Shown in pieces: positions 18,361 to 27,200 of a DNA stretch of 64,000 nt. Made by a program: the position numbers and the translations under genes. Source of the stretch: Pseudomonadota bacterium (GTDB lineage Bacteria > Pseudomonadota > Gammaproteobacteria > Burkholderiales > Gallionellaceae); the NCBI GenBank assembly GCA_021783995.1, contig JAJXTH010000007.1:1-64000 (forward strand), read 5' to 3'. Each line of letters begins with the position of its first letter. The first letter of the stretch is position 1. The notes beneath the pieces are model-generated. The model ran no database searches and had not been told where the DNA came from. It saw only the letters and a list, made by a program, of their open reading frames with translations.

Positions 18361-19671
18361 ATGAGTTCACCCATCATCGAGCTGAAATCGGTTGGCAAGT
18401 CTTTCCGCTCTGCGGACGGATCGGCCAGATCGGTGCTGGAAAATGTCGATTTTGCGCTCAACGAGGGAGAGATCGTGGCCCTGCTCGGCAAGTCAGGCTC
18501 GGGAAAATCGACCATGTTGCGCATCATGGCAGGCCTGATATCTACCGACAGTGGCCAAGTGCTCTACCGGGGGTTGCCGCTCTATGGCCCGGCTCATGGC
18601 ATCAGCATGGTATTTCAGTCCTTCGCGCTGTTTCCGTGGCTGACCGTGCAGAAGAATGTCGAACTGGGTCTGGAAGCGAAAGGCATGTCTCCGGACGAAA
18701 GGATGCAGCGCGCCAAATCCGCGATCGAGCTGATAGGACTGTCCGGTTTCGAGGGGGCGCTTCCCAGGGAATTGTCGGGTGGCATGAGGCAGCGCGTGGG
18801 GATTGCGCGTGCCCTGGTGATGGAGCCCGAGGTGCTGCTGATGGATGAGGCTTTCTCGGCGCTCGACGTTCTGACCGGTGAGCGGCTGCGAGAGGACATC
18901 CTCGAGCTTTGGGAGGATGGCCGCCTTCCGACCAAGGCCATACTGGTCGTCTCGCACAACATCGAGGAAGCAGTCATGATGGCCGATCGGGTTTTGGTCT
19001 TCGCGAGCGACCCGGGACGCGTGAGGGACGAATTGCAGGTCAAGCTTTCGCGTCCCAGAGATGTGGAGGGGACGGATGTGCGCAGTCTGATCGACAAGGT
19101 CTACGGGCTGATGACGGCAGGTGCGCTGCGCAGCGGTCGCATGGCTGACAAGGGCATCAAGATGGGCATAGGAGACCGCCTGCCGGAAGTGGGAATCTCG
19201 CGCATGGAAGGCACACTGGAAATCCTTGCCGACGAACCCTTTCTGGGGCGCGCGGACCTGCCCAAACTCGCCGAAAAAACCGAACTCAGCGACCATGAGC
19301 TGCTCGATGTGGGAAGCGCACTGATGCTGCTCGGGTTCGCGCTTCTGGAGCAGGGTGACATCATGCTCACCCCGCTGGGTTTGAAATATGCGCAGGCAGA
19401 GAATTCCGAAAGAAAGGCAATCTTCGGGCAGCAGCTTCTGGAGAATGTGCCGCTGATTGCCTACATACGCCATGGCCTGGTGCAGGATCCTTCAGGGGAT
19501 CTGCACGAGGATCTGTTTCTCAAGCTCTTGCGCTTCACGCTTAGCGAAGCGGACACGCTTACCGCTTTGCGCGTTGCCATCGAATGGGGACGTTATGGAG
19601 AGCTTTTCGAATACGATTTCAACACCGGCATACTGAATATGCCGAAGGACAAGGAAATCCCGGCGGAATAG
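18361..19671 (+). CDS. ABC transporter ATPase with C-terminal AAA-associated domain
   Basis: 436 residues. The N-terminal ABC domain (about 1-250) has Walker A GKSGSGKST, Q-loop MVFQSFALFPW, signature LSGGMRQRVGIAR, Walker B LLMDEAFSALD and switch His in VVSHNIEEAV. The final ~150 residues form the AAA-associated C-terminal domain found on some NitT/TauT-type ATPases, apparently a winged-helix-like regulatory module. Forms an importer-like complex with the fused permease. The C-terminal domain may sense a ligand or gate activity; that is inference. Confidence 0.92.
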   Translation: MSSPIIELKSVGKSFRSADGSARSVLENVDFALNEGEIVALLGKSGSGKSTMLRIMAGLISTDSGQVLYRGLPLYGPAHGISMVFQSFALFPWLTVQKNVELGLEAKGMSPDERMQRAKSAIELIGLSGFEGALPRELSGGMRQRVGIARALVMEPEVLLMDEAFSALDVLTGERLREDILELWEDGRLPTKAILVVSHNIEEAVMMADRVLVFASDPGRVRDELQVKLSRPRDVEGTDVRSLIDKVYGLMTAGALRSGRMADKGIKMGIGDRLPEVGISRMEGTLEILADEPFLGRADLPKLAEKTELSDHELLDVGSALMLLGFALLEQGDIMLTPLGLKYAQAENSERKAIFGQQLLENVPLIAYIRHGLVQDPSGDLHEDLFLKLLRFTLSEADTLTALRVAIEWGRYGELFEYDFNTGILNMPKDKEIPAE

Positions 19672-19680
19672 CGGGATTTT
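19655..19680 (+). terminator. Hairpin with short T-run at the end of the ABC operon
   Basis: AAATCCCG and CGGGATTT form an 8-bp stem with a 9-base loop, spanning the stop codon of the ATPase gene and followed by TTTT-CC. The A-rich left arm is not preceded by a long A-run, so it works best on the plus strand; the convergent PAP2 gene could also use it. Confidence 0.5.
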
Positions 19681-19688
19681 CCGCGATC

Positions 19689-20267
19689 TTATTTGCGCAG
19701 GTAGGCTTGCACAGCTGAATATACCAGCAGCACGACGGTGAGGCTCGACAGGAAGCCTGCGAGCACGTCGGCGGGGAAATGCGCGCCCAGGCTGATGCGC
19801 GATATGCCCACCCAAAGCACGAAGAATACGCCAGCGATGCGCGCATACCGGTTGAGCACGGGCCAGAGGCTGGCCGTGCACAGCATTGCAAATGAGGAGT
19901 GGCCGCTCGGCAGGCTATGGTGGAATTCCGCCCTGCCAACGATGTGCACTGTCCCTTGCGGCAATGCCAGAGGTGGGCGAGGAAAATCGAGCAGTGGCTT
20001 CAGAAAGCCGATCAGCAGGCCGTCCAGCAGATAAGCGATGCTGAACACCGCGATGACGGCCAGCCAGCGCTGCGTTTCCTGACAGTTCTTTGCGGTTTCA
20101 TGCAATGCGAACAACGCGATCAGACACATGTAGAAAGGAAAAAGCGCGTGCTCGCCCAGCTGCGTTCCAAGCAGCATGAAGCTGTCCAGAAAACCATAGC
20201 GCACATCATTGATTGCATGAAAAATCCAGGCGTTTGCGCCGCCCCAGTCGTACAGGATCTCCTTCAT
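19689..20267 (-). CDS. PAP2-family membrane phosphatase
   Basis: 192 residues, about six membrane helices and the three PAP2 motifs: KPLLDFPRP, PSGHS and SRISLGAHFPADV. The His of the second and third motifs are the catalytic pair for removing phosphate from lipid phosphates such as undecaprenyl pyrophosphate or phosphatidic acid. The ATG at 20267 is chosen over an in-frame TTG at 20279; the latter would overlap the DUF4337 gene. Substrate unknown; a UppP-like (BacA-independent) role is possible. Confidence 0.88.
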   Translation of the reverse strand: MKEILYDWGGANAWIFHAINDVRYGFLDSFMLLGTQLGEHALFPFYMCLIALFALHETAKNCQETQRWLAVIAVFSIAYLLDGLLIGFLKPLLDFPRPPLALPQGTVHIVGRAEFHHSLPSGHSSFAMLCTASLWPVLNRYARIAGVFFVLWVGISRISLGAHFPADVLAGFLSSLTVVLLVYSAVQAYLRK

Positions 20268-20271
20268 CGCA

Positions 20272-20841
20272 TCAGGCAAACAGTGCGGCTATCCACATCG
20301 CGATGCCGCCTGCGGCTGACACGCCCGCCAGCCCGAACAGCCATTTCTGTCTTGTCAGAACCGTGACGGAAGCGAGCGAAATGGCGATCTGTATCAGTGT
20401 CATCGCCTGCGCCAGCCGGTGGTGTGGGTGCAGCATCTGTTCGCTCTCCCGGTTGGCCTTCTCCGACTCGGCTTCGAGCGCTTCTGCCTTGAGTTTGATC
20501 TCCTTCTTGTCCGCTTCGTACTTCTTGATCTTTTCGCTGTAAACCTGGCGGTTCTGCTCCGTGGAAAGATCGGCGGCAAGTTCCATCAGATGCCCCTTGT
20601 TGCTCTTGGCCTCATAATAATTCCACTGGTCGGAAGCCTGCGCCTTTTTTAGCACTGCCTCGTTTTTCAGCAGCATCGCCTCGTTCTGCGTCGCGGCCCC
20701 CTGATAGCTGATGATCGCGCCTATGGACGCCAGAATCGCGGTGAAAATGGCAACCTGTCCACCCAGCCGATCGCCGCTCTGTGCGTGGTGCTCGACCGCG
20801 TGATCATGGGCGCCGTGCACATGAAATCCATCTCCTGACAT
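20272..20841 (-). CDS. DUF4337 membrane protein
   Basis: 189 residues. A His-rich N-terminus (HVHGAHDHAVEHH) is followed by a membrane helix near 30-50, a long charged coiled-coil segment (about 55-140) and two membrane helices at the C-terminus. This is the DUF4337 layout; no function is known. It ends 5 bases before the PAP2 start on the same strand, so the two are likely one unit. Confidence 0.85.
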   Translation of the reverse strand: MSGDGFHVHGAHDHAVEHHAQSGDRLGGQVAIFTAILASIGAIISYQGAATQNEAMLLKNEAVLKKAQASDQWNYYEAKSNKGHLMELAADLSTEQNRQVYSEKIKKYEADKKEIKLKAEALEAESEKANRESEQMLHPHHRLAQAMTLIQIAISLASVTVLTRQKWLFGLAGVSAAGGIAMWIAALFA

Positions 20842-20905
20842 TTTTACTCCTGAAGTTAAAAACTGAATGGCTGAGTTTAATCTGGCCCATCGGATAGGGC
20901 AACGT

Positions 20906-21676
20906 TCACGCGCGCTTATAGTCTATGATCAAAGGGGCATGGTCGGAAAAACGCTGATCCTTGTAAATGCTGGCAGAACTTGCAAGCCGAGCAATACCCG
21001 GTGTGGCGATCTGGTAATCGATGCGCCAGCCGACGTTCTTTGCCCAGGCCTGGCCGCGATTTGACCACCAGGTGTAGGCCTCGAGTTCCGGATGTATCGT
21101 CCTGAACACATCGACGAAGCCGACCTCGTCGAACACCTGGGTCAGCCAGGAACGCTCCTCGGGCAGGAATCCGGAATTCTTCCTGTTGCCTTTCCAGTTC
21201 TTCAGGTCGATTTCCCTGTGTGCAATGTTCCAGTCGCCGCAGATCACGACCTCGCGCTTGTTTGCGCGCAATTCTTTCAGATGAGGCAGGAATGCCTCCA
21301 TAAATTTGAATTTGACGGCCTGTCTTTCATCTCCGCTGGAGCCGGAAGGAAGATAAACGGAGACTGCGCTGAAGTCCTCGAAGTCTGCGCAGAGGTAACG
21401 GCCTTCGACATCGAACTCGGTTATGCCGAGTCCCTGAATCACCTGCAGAGGACTTTTGCGGCAATAGATGCCGACCCCGCTGTAACCCTTCTTTTCCGCG
21501 TAATGAAAATAGCCAAAGTAGCCGTCCGGATTCAACATCTGTTCCGTCATGTCGGATGCCTGCGCCTTGAGTTCCTGCAGGCAGACGATATCGGCATTCT
21601 GATTCGACAGCCACTCATAAAATCCCTTGCCTGCGGCAGACCTTATGCCATTCAAATTGACCGAAATGATGCGCAT
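20906..21676 (-). CDS. xthA: Exodeoxyribonuclease III
   Basis: AP endonuclease and 3'-5' exonuclease of base-excision repair, cytoplasmic. 256 residues from the ATG at 21676 (MRIISVNLNGIR); an in-frame codon at 21688 would add four residues and lacks support. Exo/endo/phosphatase motifs: NLNGIRSA, LQELKAQ (metal Glu), GDWNIAH and SDHAPLIIDY (catalytic His) at the end. Divergent from pyrE with 66 bases between them, a common arrangement in betaproteobacteria. Confidence 0.95.
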   Translation of the reverse strand: MRIISVNLNGIRSAAGKGFYEWLSNQNADIVCLQELKAQASDMTEQMLNPDGYFGYFHYAEKKGYSGVGIYCRKSPLQVIQGLGITEFDVEGRYLCADFEDFSAVSVYLPSGSSGDERQAVKFKFMEAFLPHLKELRANKREVVICGDWNIAHREIDLKNWKGNRKNSGFLPEERSWLTQVFDEVGFVDVFRTIHPELEAYTWWSNRGQAWAKNVGWRIDYQIATPGIARLASSASIYKDQRFSDHAPLIIDYKRA

Positions 21677-21706
21677 GAAATTTCCCAATGTTAGTCAGCA
21701 CGAGAT

Positions 21707-21712
21707 TATAAT
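21707..21712 (+). promoter_or_regulatory. Probable -10 box for pyrE
   Basis: A perfect TATAAT lies 30 bases before the pyrE ATG. No good -35 hexamer is found 16-18 bases upstream, so the promoter is only moderately supported. Confidence 0.35.
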
Positions 21713-21742
21713 GTTTTCAGGCAGCATTCAGACATCGAAAAC

Positions 21743-22396
21743 ATGTTCAATTTCAGGCAAGATTTCATCCGCTTCGCGGTCGGAAAAAAAGTCCTGCGCT
21801 TTGGCGAATTTCAAACCAAGGCCGGGCGCATGTCCCCTTATTTTTTTAATGCGGGTCTGTTCAATGACGGAGACTCACTGAGAAACCTCGCACAGTTTTA
21901 TGCGCAGGCGATATTGGCTGCCAATCTGCCATTCGACATGCTGTTCGGGCCTGCCTACAAGGGTATTCCGCTGGCTGCATGCACAGCGATCGCGCTGGCT
22001 GAGCAGGGTTGCAACGTTCCCTATTGCTACAACCGCAAGGAAGCCAAGGACCACGGAGAAGGGGGGAACACCGTAGGCGCGAAGCTCGAGGGGCGCGTTC
22101 TGATCATAGACGATGTCATCTCGGCTGGAACCTCGGTGCGCGAATCGATCGAGCTGATATGCGATGCGGGCGCTAATCCATGCGGGGTCCTGATTGCACT
22201 GGACCGGATGGAGCGGGGGCTTGGCGATCTTTCGGCAGTCCAGGAAGTCAGGGAGGCTTATGGCATCCCGGTCATTGCGATTGCCACGCTCACCGATCTG
22301 CTTGGCTATTTGCAGGATGAACCGGAAATGCAGGAAAATCTCGCGGCAGTGAAAGCATATCGTGATCTCTTTGGGGTGGAAGATGAGGAAGCGTGA
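21743..22396 (+). CDS. pyrE: Orotate phosphoribosyltransferase
   Basis: Converts orotate and PRPP to orotidine 5'-phosphate in pyrimidine synthesis. 217 residues with the type I PRTase PRPP loop [13 protein letters not shown] at about residue 117-129, the flexible loop [11 protein letters not shown], and [10 protein letters not shown]. Length and motifs match the E. coli type. Its last bases overlap the following DUF4124 gene (14 bases). Confidence 0.97.
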   Translation: MFNFRQDFIRFAVGKKVLRFGEFQTKAGRMSPYFFNAGLFNDGDSLRNLAQFYAQAILAANLPFDMLFGPAYKGIPLAACTAIALAEQGCNVPYCYNRKEAKDHGEGGNTVGAKLEGRVLIIDDVISAGTSVRESIELICDAGANPCGVLIALDRMERGLGDLSAVQEVREAYGIPVIAIATLTDLLGYLQDEPEMQENLAAVKAYRDLFGVEDEEA

Positions 22397-22985
22397 GCTG
22401 TTCTCATGCATGATCGCGGCTCTCAGTATGCCCGCCTTTGCCGACACCTACAAATGGGTCGACAACCAGGGGGTCACCCATTATTCCGAGACGCTGCCGC
22501 CAGAATATGCCAACAAGAACCGCCAGATACTGAACAAGTCCGGTGTCGTGATCAGGACGCAGGATGTGCTGACCCCCGAAGAACGCCGAGCGAAGGAAGA
22601 GGAATCTGCCAAGGTCAGGGCCGAGGCTGCAGCGACAAGGGATCAGAGGCGCTACGACAAATCCCTGGTGGACAGTTACAGCAGCGTGGATGAGATCGAG
22701 CTGGCAAAAAGCCGCAGCATGCAGCAGCTGGATGCCGGAATCTCCAGTATCAATTCGCAGATCGCGATGGTAAAGAACCACCTGTCTGATGTGCAAAAAG
22801 AAGTTGCCGACCGGCACAAGGCGAACAAGAAGGTTCCGCAATTCATGCTCAACGAGATCAGGGAGTCGCAGGATCGCTTGAACAGCCTGCAGCTGGACCT
22901 GGCCAACAGCAAGGCGAAAAGGGCTGCAGCCCAGGCACGCTTTGATTCAGAGAAGGCGCGCTACAAGGAACTGACGGGGAAGTAG
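22383..22985 (+). CDS. DUF4124 domain protein, secreted, with coiled-coil tail
   Basis: About 200 residues. Signal peptide ending MPAFA, then DUF4124 domain ([16 protein letters not shown]) and a long charged coiled-coil region (about 80-200) rich in Glu, Lys and Ala. The start at 22383 (MRKREL) is preferred: GGGGTGGAAG precedes it, while an upstream in-frame ATG (22362) lies deep within pyrE. Probably periplasmic. Paralogous in its N-domain to the 12733 gene; function unknown. Confidence 0.86.
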   Translation: MRKRELFSCMIAALSMPAFADTYKWVDNQGVTHYSETLPPEYANKNRQILNKSGVVIRTQDVLTPEERRAKEEESAKVRAEAAATRDQRRYDKSLVDSYSSVDEIELAKSRSMQQLDAGISSINSQIAMVKNHLSDVQKEVADRHKANKKVPQFMLNEIRESQDRLNSLQLDLANSKAKRAAAQARFDSEKARYKELTGK

Positions 22986-22996
22986 CCTCGAGCCGT

Positions 22997-23884
22997 TCAG
23001 GCCGTCAGACGCGTGAGCGCTTCCTGGTATTTTTCGGAGGTCTTTTGCAGCACTTCTTCCGGAATGCGCGGTGCCGGGAATTTCTTGTCCCAGCCCGAGG
23101 ACTCCAGCCAGTCGCGAACATACTGCTTGTCGAAACTCGGCGGATTCCTGCCAGTCTGGTACGACTCCGCAGGCCAGAAGCGCGAGGAATCGGGCGTCAG
23201 CGCCTCGTCGATCAGATACAGCATCCCGGTATCATCCACGCCGAATTCAAACTTGGTGTCTGCGATGATGATGCCCTTGGTCGCGGCATAGTTCGCAGCC
23301 TCGACATAAAGGGCGATCGCTGCATCTTTGACCTCGGCAGCGCGCCTCACACCCAGCAGGCGCTCCGTTTCCTCGTAGGAGATGTTCTCGTCGTGCTTGC
23401 CCACTGCAGCCTTGGTGGAAGGAGTGAACAGCGCCTCGGGAAGCTTCTCGGCTTCCTTGAGTCCTGATGGCAGACTGATGCCGCAGACGCCGCCCGTCTT
23501 CTGGTAGTCCTTCCATCCCGATCCCACCAGATATCCGCGGACGATGGCCTCGATCGGCAACGGTTTGAGTTTTTTCGTCACGAATGCGCGGCCTTTCACC
23601 TGTTCCATCTCTTCTGCTCCTTTGACCACGGATTCAGGCGAGATTCCGCTCAGGTGATTGGGAATGATGTGGCTGAGTTTCCCGAACCAGAAATTGGACA
23701 TGGCGGTCAGCACAGCACCCTTGCCCGGAATTGGGTCGGGCAGGATGACGTCGAACGCGGACAGCCGGTCGGTCTGCACGATCAGCAGATGCCGTGCATC
23801 GACCTCGTAGAGGTCGCGCACCTTGCCGCGATGCAGCAAGGGCAGGCTGGTCAGGCTGGATTCATGCAATGATGATGCTTCCAT
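22997..23884 (-). CDS. purC: Phosphoribosylaminoimidazole-succinocarboxamide synthase
   Basis: Purine synthesis enzyme joining CAIR and aspartate with ATP. 295 residues, the longer proteobacterial/eukaryote-like form. Typical segments: [11 protein letters not shown] at the N-terminus, [26 protein letters not shown], and DTKFEFGVD with a nearby [13 protein letters not shown]. Twenty bases separate it from fbp upstream on the same strand, so they may share a transcript. Confidence 0.96.
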   Translation of the reverse strand: MEASSLHESSLTSLPLLHRGKVRDLYEVDARHLLIVQTDRLSAFDVILPDPIPGKGAVLTAMSNFWFGKLSHIIPNHLSGISPESVVKGAEEMEQVKGRAFVTKKLKPLPIEAIVRGYLVGSGWKDYQKTGGVCGISLPSGLKEAEKLPEALFTPSTKAAVGKHDENISYEETERLLGVRRAAEVKDAAIALYVEAANYAATKGIIIADTKFEFGVDDTGMLYLIDEALTPDSSRFWPAESYQTGRNPPSFDKQYVRDWLESSGWDKKFPAPRIPEEVLQKTSEKYQEALTRLTA

Positions 23885-23904
23885 CAGTATTGCCAGCCGG
23901 GAAG

Positions 23905-24906
23905 TTATGCGCCCTTGTGGTAACTCACCACGCGCTCGACTTCGTTCCTGGATCCCAGAATCACGGGCACGCGCTGGTGCAGGCCGTTTGGCATGACTTC
24001 CATGATGCGCTCGCGGCCGGTGGAGCTTGCGCCACCGGCCTGTTCGACGATGAAAGACATCGGGTTAGCTTCGTACATCAGGCGCAGTTTGCCCGGTTTG
24101 GTCGGATCCTTGGTGTCGAACGGATACATGAAGATGCCGCCGCGTGTCAGGATGCGGTGCACTTCGGCGACCATGGAAGCCACCCAGCGCATGTTGAAGT
24201 TCTTCTCGCGGCCGCCGTCCTTGCCCTTGACGCATTCCTCGATGTAGCGCTGTACGGGTTCTTCCCAGAAACGGCGGTTGGACATGTTGATGGCGAATTC
24301 AGCTGTATCGGCAGGAATGGTCATGCTCGGATGGGTGAGGAAGAAGTCACCCACGTCGCGATCCAGCGTGAAGCCGTTCACGCCGTTGCCGGTGGTCAGT
24401 ACGATCATGGTGTTGGGGCCGTAAAGCGCGTAACCGGCGCATACCTGTTTGGTTCCGGGCTGCAGGAAATCCGCGGCGGTCGGGTTGGTCACGCCATCGG
24501 GACAGCGCAGGATGGAGAATATCGTGCCTACCGAAATGTTCACATCGATATTGGAGGAGCCGTCCAGCGGGTCGAAGCAGATCAGGTACTTTCCCCTGGG
24601 ATATTGAGGCGGTATGGGATAGATATCGTCCATCTCTTCGGACGCCATTGCGGCCAGATGGCCGCCCCATTCGTTGGCCTTGATGAAGACCTCGTTGGTG
24701 ATGACGTCGAGTTTCTTCTGTGTCTCGCCCTGCACGTTCTCGCTGCCGGCGCTGCCCAGCACGCCGATCAGCGCGCCCTTGTTCACGTCGTGGGCGATCT
24801 GTTTGCAGGCGGAGACGATGTCGTTGAGCAAACCGGTGAATTCCCCGCTGGCATGTGGGATGTGGCGCTGCTCTTCGATGATGAATTGGATCAGGCTCTT
24901 GCTCAT
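23905..24906 (-). CDS. fbp: Fructose-1,6-bisphosphatase class I
   Basis: Hydrolyses fructose 1,6-bisphosphate in gluconeogenesis or the Calvin cycle, metal-dependent. 333 residues, matching the family. Motifs: metal-site [12 protein letters not shown] at about 110-121, and GGIFMYP with the substrate-site region [13 protein letters not shown] near 250-275. No cbb genes are near, so a Calvin role is possible but not shown. The region upstream (24907-25156, about 250 bases) is shared with divergent waaC and probably holds promoters for both. Confidence 0.96.
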   Translation of the reverse strand: MSKSLIQFIIEEQRHIPHASGEFTGLLNDIVSACKQIAHDVNKGALIGVLGSAGSENVQGETQKKLDVITNEVFIKANEWGGHLAAMASEEMDDIYPIPPQYPRGKYLICFDPLDGSSNIDVNISVGTIFSILRCPDGVTNPTAADFLQPGTKQVCAGYALYGPNTMIVLTTGNGVNGFTLDRDVGDFFLTHPSMTIPADTAEFAINMSNRRFWEEPVQRYIEECVKGKDGGREKNFNMRWVASMVAEVHRILTRGGIFMYPFDTKDPTKPGKLRLMYEANPMSFIVEQAGGASSTGRERIMEVMPNGLHQRVPVILGSRNEVERVVSYHKGA

Positions 24907-25065
24907 TCGTTTATCCTTGTCGTACAGGGTTGAAATTTTGAACTCGCGATTGTACCGCTTTTACGATGGTTTGCGTAATTGTTTGTTCTGGCCTCTGTTT
25001 GCTCTGAACGCAGCCATGAATTCGTAAAGGCGTCATGCAGGCGGGCGATGGCATTCATACATGCT

Positions 25066-25094
25066 TTGGCCTGGAGCAGGGTGGATGATATAGT
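25066..25094 (+). promoter_or_regulatory. Probable sigma-70 promoter of waaC
   Basis: TTGGCC (-35) and TATAGT (-10) with a 17-base spacer, 62 bases before the waaC ATG. Four and five matches to consensus. Confidence 0.4.
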
Positions 25095-25156
25095 GGCCGG
25101 GTGATGAAAAAGGAAATGCAAATATTCTCCCGGAACTGGGCTGTAATGATTCGTCC

Positions 25157-26185
25157 ATGAAAATTCTCGTCGTAAGACTCTCGTCTCTAGGGGACATATT
25201 GCATCTGTTCCCGGCCGTCAGCGATCTGCGCCTGCGCTTCCCGGATGCCGAGATACACTGGCTGGTGGAGCCCGCATTCGCCGAGATGGCTGGCTGGCAT
25301 GCTGCTGTAGACAAAGTGATAACGGCGCCGTTGAGACGTTACAAGAAGACCTGGTGGAAAATCCCCGGTTTGTTGCGCAGCCTGAAGAAGCAGCTGGGAG
25401 AGGAACATTACGACATGGTGATCGATGCGCAGGGGCTCATCAAGAGCGCGCTGCTCGCGCGCCTCGCAGGCATCGATATATATGGCTTTTCTGCTGACAG
25501 TTCGCGAGAGCCGCTGGCCGCAAAATTCTACAAGAAGACTGTGGATGTTCCGCGCGGCATGCATGTCGTCGAGAAGAACCGTGCGCTCATCGCAGGGCTT
25601 TTCGGGACGTATGCGAGCTCACCCTTGGATTTCGGGCTTGCCGCATTCCGGCAGGAGCAATTGGAGCTGCCCTCGCCATTCTATGCCGGAAAGAAAGACA
25701 TCGTGTTGCTGCACGGGACGACCTGGAACAGCAAATACTGGCCGGAGGATTATTGGCTGGAACTGACGGGCATGCTTGCGAAAAAAGGATACCGTTGCCT
25801 TCTGCCATGGGGAAACGAGGAGGAGAGGCAGCGCGCTGAACGGATTGCTGTTCTAGGAGGCGAGGTTTTGCCAAGGCTGCCGCTCAATGAGCTGGCTCGC
25901 GTGTTGCTGCATGCGCAAGGATTTGTCAGCGTCGAGACCGGCATTGGTCATCTCGCCTCGGTGCTGCGTGTTCCGGGCGTCATGCTGCATGGCCCTACCG
26001 ACCCTTATTACAGCGGAATACTGGGCATGTCCTGCAGGCATGTTTCGAGCGGCCTTGAATGCTCGCCATGCTTCAAGCGGGACTGTCCCATTCCTGATGC
26101 GGGTCTGCCTCCATGCCAGAAGGCCATCACGGCCAAGCAAGTCTTCGATGCTTGCGTTGAGCAGTTTTCCGATAGAGGCGGCTGA
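25157..26185 (+). CDS. waaC: Lipopolysaccharide heptosyltransferase I
   Basis: Adds the first L-glycero-D-manno-heptose to Kdo of the LPS inner core, at the cytoplasmic face of the inner membrane. 342 residues of GT9 type: N-terminal VVRLSSLGDILHLFPA, C-terminal donor domain with LLHGTTWNSKYWP, and VETGIGHLASVLRVPGVMLHGPTDP. It opens the glycan cluster; the next gene starts 43 bases later. Confidence 0.95.
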   Translation: MKILVVRLSSLGDILHLFPAVSDLRLRFPDAEIHWLVEPAFAEMAGWHAAVDKVITAPLRRYKKTWWKIPGLLRSLKKQLGEEHYDMVIDAQGLIKSALLARLAGIDIYGFSADSSREPLAAKFYKKTVDVPRGMHVVEKNRALIAGLFGTYASSPLDFGLAAFRQEQLELPSPFYAGKKDIVLLHGTTWNSKYWPEDYWLELTGMLAKKGYRCLLPWGNEEERQRAERIAVLGGEVLPRLPLNELARVLLHAQGFVSVETGIGHLASVLRVPGVMLHGPTDPYYSGILGMSCRHVSSGLECSPCFKRDCPIPDAGLPPCQKAITAKQVFDACVEQFSDRGG

Positions 26186-26190
26186 GGGGC

Positions 26191-26226
26191 ATGCTAAAAT
26201 CCACGGCGTTTAATCCACGGTAGCAT
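26191..26226. repeat. Inverted and direct repeats in the leader of the sugar-phosphate transferase gene
   Basis: ATGCTA (26191-26196) and TAGCAT (26221-26226) are an exact inverted pair. Between them AATCCACGG occurs twice (26198-26206 and 26212-26220, 14-base step). The second arm ends two bases before the ATG at 26229, where no ribosome site is seen. Could be an operator or a leader fold; may be chance. Confidence 0.4.
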
Positions 26227-26228
26227 CC

Positions 26229-27200
26229 ATGAGCCAATATTCTCCGCTGATCTCGGCCGCAGTCACCATGCTGCTGGCGCTGATCCTGACTTTGAGCAAA
26301 CACGGCACGATAGAGGACATTCCCAACGAGCGTTCGCTGCACGACAGGCCGATCCCGCGCACGGGTGGCATTGCGCTGTTGGCGGGCATCATGTCGGGCT
26401 GGGTATTGCTTTTCAAGTTCTGGTCATGGTGGATCGTCGCGCCCTTGATGGGCCTCTTCATCCTGTCACTCATCGACGATGTGCGCGGCCTGAAGCCATC
26501 GACTCGTCTGGCTGGACATTTCATTGCGGCCCTCTGCGTGGTGCTGGGATCGGGTATGAGCTGGATGTGGATGTTGCCCGTGCTGCTCTACATCGTCTGG
26601 ATGACCAATCTCTACAATTTCATGGACGGTTCGGACGGGCTGGCAGGCGGCATGGCTTTGGCGGGTTTCAGCTTCTACGGCATCGCTTCATTGATGAGCG
26701 GCAATGCATCCTTTGCGATGCTGAATTTCACCGTGGGCGCGGCGGCCATGGGATTCCTGTATCACAATTTCCATCCTGCAAAGATCTTCATGGGCGACGC
26801 AGGCTCGATCCCGCTGGGTTTTCTTGCGTCGGCCTTCGGTGTGATGGGGTGGCAGAAGGGGTATTGGCCCTTCTGGTTCCCGCTTCTGGTGTTCTCGCCT
26901 TTCGTGGTCGATGCGACTCTCACGCTTTTCAGGCGCGCGCGCAACAGGGAGAGGCTTTACGTCGCACATTGCAGCCATTATTACCAGAGGCTTGTGAAGA
27001 TGGGCTGGGGGCACCGCAATACGGCGGTCGTTGAATATGCGCTGATGGTGCTGGCCGGCATCTCGGCGCTGACCGGATTGCGCATGGATGCGGCAGGACA
27101 GGGTAATCTCCTGGCCTTCTGGGCTGCTGTCTATCTGGGCCTGAGCATGTGGATAGACAAGCGTTGGCGCATGCGCCAGGTTGGACGCGATGCCGAGTAA
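26229..27200 (+). CDS. Polyprenyl-phosphate N-acetylhexosamine-1-phosphate transferase (WecA/WbpL family)
   Basis: Integral membrane enzyme predicted to start a glycan by moving a sugar-1-phosphate from UDP-sugar to undecaprenyl phosphate. 323 residues, about ten membrane helices. Family motifs: LSLIDDVRG (Mg-binding Asp pair), NLYNFMDGSDGLAGG, FMGDAGSIPLGF and HCSHYYQRLVKMGWGH near the C-terminus, which resembles the WbpL/WecA carbohydrate-recognition loop. The final bases overlap the next gene. Which sugar is used cannot be said; next to the WbpM-like dehydratase, a 2,6-dideoxy-acetamido sugar is plausible. Confidence 0.9.
   Translation: MSQYSPLISAAVTMLLALILTLSKHGTIEDIPNERSLHDRPIPRTGGIALLAGIMSGWVLLFKFWSWWIVAPLMGLFILSLIDDVRGLKPSTRLAGHFIAALCVVLGSGMSWMWMLPVLLYIVWMTNLYNFMDGSDGLAGGMALAGFSFYGIASLMSGNASFAMLNFTVGAAAMGFLYHNFHPAKIFMGDAGSIPLGFLASAFGVMGWQKGYWPFWFPLLVFSPFVVDATLTLFRRARNRERLYVAHCSHYYQRLVKMGWGHRNTAVVEYALMVLAGISALTGLRMDAAGQGNLLAFWAAVYLGLSMWIDKRWRMRQVGRDAE

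Noticed and set aside
23794-24933. 379-codon open frame opposite fbp
   Set aside because: Antisense of a full fructose bisphosphatase; the product is Ala/Val/His/Gly-rich without a motif.
24907-25156. Possible RNA gene in the fbp-waaC gap
   Set aside because: No cloverleaf, no strong hairpin series, no terminator; only promoter-like hexamers are visible.
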